Assembly (NCBI RefSeq): GCF_013870515.1
Contig: NZ_JACBXA010000044.1
Span: 1-32,276 of the forward strand
Reading direction: 5' to 3'
Source: Streptomyces albidus (ex Kaewkla and Franco 2022)
GTDB lineage: Bacteria; Actinomycetota; Actinomycetes; Streptomycetales; Streptomycetaceae
DNA length: 32,276 nucleotides
In this document: piece after piece, positions 28,592 to 32,276 of the stretch
Position numbering within the stretch: position 1 is the stretch's first letter
How the letters are laid out: each line of letters starts with the position of its first letter
Program-made: the position numbers and the translations under genes
The notes under the pieces: model-generated
Seen by the model: only the letters and a program-made list of their open reading frames with translations
What the model was told of the DNA's origin: nothing
Databases searched by the model: none

Positions 28592-28625
28592 TTTGCAATG
28601 ACTCCAAGTTTTCAGAGGATGCAAA
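28592..28625. promoter_or_regulatory. Probable TetR operator between exporter and regulator genes
   Basis: TTTGCA (28592-28597) and TGCAAA (28620-28625) form a perfect dyad with a 22-nt spacer, overlapping the tetR promoter. GACTC also occurs twice in the same stretch (28580-28584 and 28600-28604). Wide dyads occur for some TetR proteins. Confidence 0.4.
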
Positions 28626-28639
28626 GACGCGCCTAGGAT
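28611..28639 (+). promoter_or_regulatory. Promoter of the TetR gene, probably leaderless
   Basis: TTCAGA (28611-28616) and TAGGAT (28634-28639) are 17 bp apart; TAGGAT fits the Streptomyces -10 consensus exactly. The ATG is 6 nt after the -10, so transcription would start at or very near the A of the ATG. No ribosome-binding site is present, which agrees. Confidence 0.6.
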
Positions 28640-28645
28640 GACCGC

Positions 28646-29329
28646 ATGGTCAGTGACGGAAGCGGCTCGGGCGCCACCGACGGCGCGCAGACGGAAGGCC
28701 GGCGGGAGCGCAAGAAGCGTGAGACGCGGCAGCGGATCTCCGACATCGCCACCGGGCTGATGCTGGAGCGCGGCTTCGCCGCGGTGACGATCGCCGAGAT
28801 CGCCGACAGCGCCGACGTCTCCGTCAACACCGTCTACAACTACTTCCCGGCCAAGGAGGACCTCTTCTTCGACCGCGCCGAGGAGATGACGAGCCGTCCC
28901 TCGCGGATCGTGCGGGAGCGCGGCCCGGGGGACTCCGCTGCGCACGCGGTGCTCAGCCGCCTCCGCGAGGACGTCTCCGAGCGGAACCTGTACGGCGGTG
29001 TGGTGGAGGGCTACGACGCCTTCATGCGCTGCATCCAGGAGGCCCCCTCGCTGATGGCGCGGCTCTTCCTGATGCAGCAGCGCACCGCCGATCAGCTCGC
29101 GCTGACCCTGCGGGAGGAGGTCTCTGCCGCCGAGGACGACCCCACGCCGGAGCTCGTCGCCCACCAACTGGTGCACATCGGCAATGTCGTCTTCCGGGAA
29201 GCCACGCGCGGGGTCGCCGACGGGGAGTCCACGGACGAGGTGGTGCGGGCGGCCCTGCGCCGCATCGACACCTTCGAGTCCCTCGTCGCCGACGCGCTCC
29301 TCAACTACGCGGTCAGGCCCGGGGGATGA
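28646..29329 (+). CDS. TetR-family transcriptional regulator
   Basis: The 227-residue protein has an N-terminal helix-turn-helix (about 26-72; TIAEIADSADVSVNTVYNYFPAKEDLF is the classic TetR recognition region) after a flexible 20-residue start. The C-terminal ligand-binding part has no recognisable specific signature. Its position, divergent from the DrrAB-like exporter with shared control sequences, implies that it represses the exporter and itself until it binds the exported compound. The promoter and ATG layout suggest a leaderless mRNA. Confidence 0.92.
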   Translation: MVSDGSGSGATDGAQTEGRRERKKRETRQRISDIATGLMLERGFAAVTIAEIADSADVSVNTVYNYFPAKEDLFFDRAEEMTSRPSRIVRERGPGDSAAHAVLSRLREDVSERNLYGGVVEGYDAFMRCIQEAPSLMARLFLMQQRTADQLALTLREEVSAAEDDPTPELVAHQLVHIGNVVFREATRGVADGESTDEVVRAALRRIDTFESLVADALLNYAVRPGG

Positions 29330-29418
29330 GACGCATGCGAGGTCGCGCAGGGGTGCGCACCGTGCGAACTCGGCCAAGCCGTGCGGATCGGACGCCGCCG
29401 GTGTGATGTCCGCCATGT

Positions 29419-29437
29419 GAGACGTGACGCGTGTCTC
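29419..29437 (+). terminator. Weak terminator or hairpin after the TetR gene
   Basis: GAGACGTG pairs with CGTGTCTC (8 pairs, two G-U) around a 3-nt loop, 90 nt after the TetR stop. It could also be a dyad operator for the next gene. Confidence 0.35.
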
Positions 29438-29507
29438 TTCGCCGCCACAAGATCTCTGTAAGGCGCTAATGTCCGCCCAACAGGCGTTCAAGTGAAGGCA
29501 AGGCTAG

Positions 29508-30365
29508 GTGGCAGTCGTGGCGAAGAAGCTCGCCGTCATCGGTGCCGGGCTCATGGGGTCCGGTATCGCTCAGGTCTCGGCCCAGGCGGGCTGGGACGTG
29601 GTCCTGCGCGACGTGACAGGCGAGGCGCTCACCCGTGGCACGGACGGCATCAAGCGTTCGTACGAGAAGTTCGTGAGCAAGGGCAAGCTCGAAGCCGCCG
29701 ACGCGCAGGCCGCCCTGGAGCGCATCACCACCACGACCGACATGGACGCCGCCGCCGACGCGGACGTCGTCGTCGAAGCCGTCTTCGAGAAGATCGAGGT
29801 CAAGCGCGAGATCTTCAGCAGGCTCGACACGCTGGTGAAGGACGAGACGATCCTCGCCTCCAACACCTCCGCCATCCCGATCACCAAGATCGCTGCGGCA
29901 ACCGAGCGCCCCGAACGGGTCGTCGGCACGCACTTCTTCTCGCCCGTCCCGATGATGGCGCTCTGCGAGCTCGTACGCGGGCACCGGACGAGCGACGAAA
30001 CCCTCGCCACCGCACGTGAGTTCGCCGAGTCGGTCGGCAAGACCTGCGTCGTCGTCAACCGCGACGTGGCCGGCTTCGTCACCACCCGGCTCATCTCCGC
30101 GCTCGTCGTCGAGGCGGCGAAGCTCCACGAGTCCGGCGTGGCCACCGCCGAAGACATCGACACGGCCTGCAAGCTGGGCTTCGGCCACGCCATGGGGCCG
30201 CTCGCCACGGCGGACCTGACCGGCGTCGACATCCTGCTGCACGCCAGCGAGAACATCTACACCGAGTCGCAGGACACGAAGTTCGCGCCTCCGGAGTCGA
30301 TGCGAAGGATGGTCGACGCGGGCGACATCGGCCGCAAGAGCGGCCGCGGCTACTACGAGCACTGA
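29508..30365 (+). CDS. 3-hydroxybutyryl-CoA dehydrogenase
   Basis: NAD(P)-dependent oxidation or reduction between acetoacetyl-CoA and 3-hydroxybutyryl-CoA, feeding butyryl-CoA and polyketide extender pathways or fatty-acid breakdown. The 285-residue protein has the Rossmann motif GAGLMGSGIA (12-21), VVEAVFE (88-94), ASNTSAIPI (117-125) and the catalytic His142 in GTHFFSPVPMM. The C-terminal domain shows NRDVAGFVTTRL and the final DIGRKSGRGYYEH typical of the family. GTG 29508 has GAAGG 9 nt upstream; a second GTG at 29517 is possible. It appears to be a single-gene unit. Confidence 0.94.
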   Translation: MAVVAKKLAVIGAGLMGSGIAQVSAQAGWDVVLRDVTGEALTRGTDGIKRSYEKFVSKGKLEAADAQAALERITTTTDMDAAADADVVVEAVFEKIEVKREIFSRLDTLVKDETILASNTSAIPITKIAAATERPERVVGTHFFSPVPMMALCELVRGHRTSDETLATAREFAESVGKTCVVVNRDVAGFVTTRLISALVVEAAKLHESGVATAEDIDTACKLGFGHAMGPLATADLTGVDILLHASENIYTESQDTKFAPPESMRRMVDAGDIGRKSGRGYYEH

Positions 30366-30531
30366 CACGAACGACGCACATCCCGCGACAACACGAAATC
30401 GACAGACCGTGCCAACGCAGGCGCGTTCAACACGGCTTCGCCCGCGAGGGTGATTTCCGTATCGGTTCGAGCACGGACGGCAACCAGATTGCGGTGATCG
30501 CAGTCAGTTGTACTGAGACATCCAGAAATAA

Positions 30532-30537
30532 GGGTAC
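30532..30537 (+). promoter_or_regulatory. Possible SigB-type -10 element upstream of the STAS gene
   Basis: GGGTAC matches the -10 of Streptomyces SigB-class promoters, 35 nt before the STAS start. No good GTTT-type -35 is found at 14-16 bp, so this is tentative. Confidence 0.25.
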
Positions 30538-30571
30538 GAGGACAGCGCAGTCACATATCCGGGGAGCAGCT

Positions 30572-30904
30572 ATGCATATCAGGGGCGACCACGCCACGCT
30601 GGCCGTCGGGGGTCGCCTCGATGTCCGGAGCGCGGCGGACGCCCGTACGGTCCTGCACACCGCCGTCGACTCCGGCGACGGCGATCTGGTGCTCGACCTG
30701 GCCGGACTCGACTCATGGGACGCCACAGGGCTGGGCGTCATCATGGGAGCACACCGCAGAGCAGGCCGATGTGGCCGCAGGCTCGTGCTGCGTGACGTAC
30801 CTCCGCAGATGCAGCGGCTGTTGGTGGCCACTCGTCTCCACCGGATCCTGGCCATCGAAAGCGGTGTCACGGGTTCCGCGGCGCAGATTCTCACCAAGCC
30901 TTGA
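30572..30904 (+). CDS. STAS-domain anti-sigma-factor antagonist
   Basis: A single STAS domain of 110 residues, the size of SpoIIAA and RsbV. LVLDLAGLDSWDATGLGVIMGAHRRA (39-64) is the core; Thr52 occupies the position of the phosphorylated Ser/Thr (DSSGLG in SpoIIAA). Unphosphorylated antagonists bind an anti-sigma kinase and free its sigma factor. GGGGAG lies 5 nt before ATG 30572. The expected kinase partner (HATPase-type) is not in the window. The next gene encodes a P-loop protein with which it may work, though there is a 146-nt gap. Confidence 0.88.
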   Translation: MHIRGDHATLAVGGRLDVRSAADARTVLHTAVDSGDGDLVLDLAGLDSWDATGLGVIMGAHRRAGRCGRRLVLRDVPPQMQRLLVATRLHRILAIESGVTGSAAQILTKP

Positions 30905-31050
30905 CGTGACAGGGCGGTTCAGGTCTTGGCCACTTGGTAATACTGTGCCGGGAGCAGCGCCCGGAGCTGCCGTTCGCACCGACCTTGCGACGGGAGAAGC
31001 CGACCACGAGGCGGGGCGTGCTCGTACCGCAGCTACTGGGGGCACCCACC

Positions 31051-32276
31051 ATGGTTCAGAGCGACAACACAGAGCACGGCGGTGAGCGCAATCGGCGCCA
31101 CCGCCACATCGACGAAGTGAGACCAGCCGGGCCGGTGCGCCTGGTCACCGGCCCTCACATGCTTACGATCAACCCGGTCGACGGCAGCGAGATCGAGCCC
31201 TGCCCGTTGGCCGAACTGCCGGGCGAGCCCCGGAAACTGACCCCGGACGAACGGCCGACGCAGGGCACAGCCGCCACCCCCACGGGCGGCACCCCTGCCG
31301 GGGCGTTCGCGATACCCATGCTCGAGCGTGACGAGGAACGCCAGAACCTGGCACGGCAGCTCGCCCGCGGACGCTCGATAAGACTGACCGGCCCGTCGGG
31401 CTCCGGGCGCAGCACTCTCCTCGACGCCGTCGCCGAGGACGTGGCCGGGCTCGCCCCGGACGGTGTGGTGCGACTCAACGGATACCGCCGCACGTCCGCG
31501 GACCTGCTGCAGGAGCTCTTCCACGCGGTGCACGACGCACCCCGCCGGCGACCGTCCGACGAAGAGATGCGAGCGGCGCTGAGCAGCGTCGGTGCAGTAG
31601 TCATCGTCGACGACCTCGCCTTCGGCGGTGAGGCGCTCGACGAACTCCTCACCGCCACCCCCGAATGCGCCTTCCTTCTGGCTGCCACACCGGACGTCGC
31701 CTCCCCCTCTGCCGACGTCCACGTGGAAGAAGTCCAGATCGGCGGCCTCAGCCGCACCGGCTGTCTGGAACTGCTCGAACATGCCGTACGGCGTCCCCTC
31801 ACGAACGAGGAGACGGACACGGCCGGCGACCTCTGGTTCGCCACGGAAGGCTCCGCGGAAGGACTGCCCCTGCGCTTCGTGCAGGCGGGCGCGCTCCTGC
31901 GGACCGGTGGTGCGGAGGACTTGAGCAGCCGCAGGGACGGCGGTTGGCGATCGCTGATCGCCGACAGGCTCTCGCCCAACGCACGCGAGACGTTGCGCTT
32001 CGCCCTCGCCCTCGGCGGCGAGGTCCCGCACTCGTCCCATCTGCCGCCGCTCGTCGGCGATCCGCAGGCGGGCGAAGCGGTGGCGGAACTGGTCGGAGCC
32101 GGTCTTGCCGCCCCGGCCGGAGCGCACCACCACAGGCTCGTTGCCGGTGTCAGCGAGCAGTTGAAGGCCGCGGGCTACGCGGACGGCGCCGACGCCCGTG
32201 CCCGTACCGCCGCGCACCACTACTGCCTCTCCACCGGCTTCCGTGACTCCGTCCCCGAGGGAGCGGACTTCATCGA
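31051..32276 (+). CDS. Large P-loop ATP-binding protein, 5' part (runs off the window)
   Basis: An open frame of 408 complete codons continues past the end. After a hydrophilic N-terminal region (about 1-88) comes an AAA/STAND-like NTPase: Walker A RLTGPSGSGRSTLLDA (about 110-125), where the usual Lys is Arg (GSGRST), and Walker B VVIVDDLAFG (about 185-194). Helical segments with LLATPDV, then LRFALALGGEVPHSSHLPPLVGD, resemble the winged-helix part of LuxR/MalT-type ATPase regulators. A C-terminal LuxR DNA-binding domain is therefore likely but lies outside the window. No clear ribosome-binding site is seen; TAATAC (30938-30943) in the upstream gap may be a -10. Confidence 0.78.
   Translation, partial: MVQSDNTEHGGERNRRHRHIDEVRPAGPVRLVTGPHMLTINPVDGSEIEPCPLAELPGEPRKLTPDERPTQGTAATPTGGTPAGAFAIPMLERDEERQNLARQLARGRSIRLTGPSGSGRSTLLDAVAEDVAGLAPDGVVRLNGYRRTSADLLQELFHAVHDAPRRRPSDEEMRAALSSVGAVVIVDDLAFGGEALDELLTATPECAFLLAATPDVASPSADVHVEEVQIGGLSRTGCLELLEHAVRRPLTNEETDTAGDLWFATEGSAEGLPLRFVQAGALLRTGGAEDLSSRRDGGWRSLIADRLSPNARETLRFALALGGEVPHSSHLPPLVGDPQAGEAVAELVGAGLAAPAGAHHHRLVAGVSEQLKAAGYADGADARARTAAHHYCLSTGFRDSVPEGADFI

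Overview
The window is high-GC DNA with the gene order and protein sequences of a Streptomyces-type actinomycete. GTG and TTG starts are frequent, terminators are long GC-rich hairpins without U-tracts, and overlapping stop/start junctions are common. The identification rests on recognised protein families and on remembered gene order, not on a search.

Region 1 (1-6959) is a housekeeping block, all on the plus strand: the 3' end of rho, an LCP-family cell-wall ligase, rpmE (zinc-ribbon L31), prfA (RF1), prmC (methylates release factors), a TsaC/Sua5-type threonylcarbamoyl-AMP synthase, a low-molecular-weight phosphatase homologue whose nucleophilic Cys is Ser, and a WecA-type GlcNAc-1-phosphate transferase. 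Apart from the phosphatase homologue these serve translation fidelity, tRNA modification and cell-envelope synthesis. Region 2 (6960-15615) is the complete F1Fo ATP synthase operon atpIBEFHAGDC followed by a DUF2550 membrane protein. A near-perfect Crp-type half-site pair lies ahead of atpI. RNA hairpins occupy the four wider gaps (I/B, B/E, H/A, D/C), and a very strong nested terminator closes the operon.

Region 3 (15616-24400) looks like an accessory block placed between DUF2550 and the cobalamin adenosyltransferase. It holds an AEC transporter, a NarL-type response regulator with its kinase, and a five-helix membrane protein. It also holds an operon-like pair with a hendecad-repeat protein and a charged small partner, two adjacent secreted proteins (one beta-gamma-crystallin-like, one with an aerolysin/ETX-MTX2-like sequence pattern), and a secreted GH3 glycosidase. 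A 741-bp AT-richer spacer upstream of the secreted genes carries a 14-bp palindrome and four 11-bp-phased direct repeats.

Region 4 (24401-32276) holds a PduO-type adenosyltransferase, an APC amino-acid permease, a DrrAB-like ABC exporter with a divergent TetR regulator, 3-hydroxybutyryl-CoA dehydrogenase, a STAS anti-sigma-factor antagonist, and the start of a large P-loop protein that runs off the window.

The strongest candidates for undescribed biology are the secreted crystallin-like/aerolysin-like pair, the 11-residue-repeat protein with its partner, the Ser-for-Cys phosphatase homologue, and the alternative RNA structures in the atp operon. No tRNA, rRNA, IS element, CRISPR array or origin was seen.
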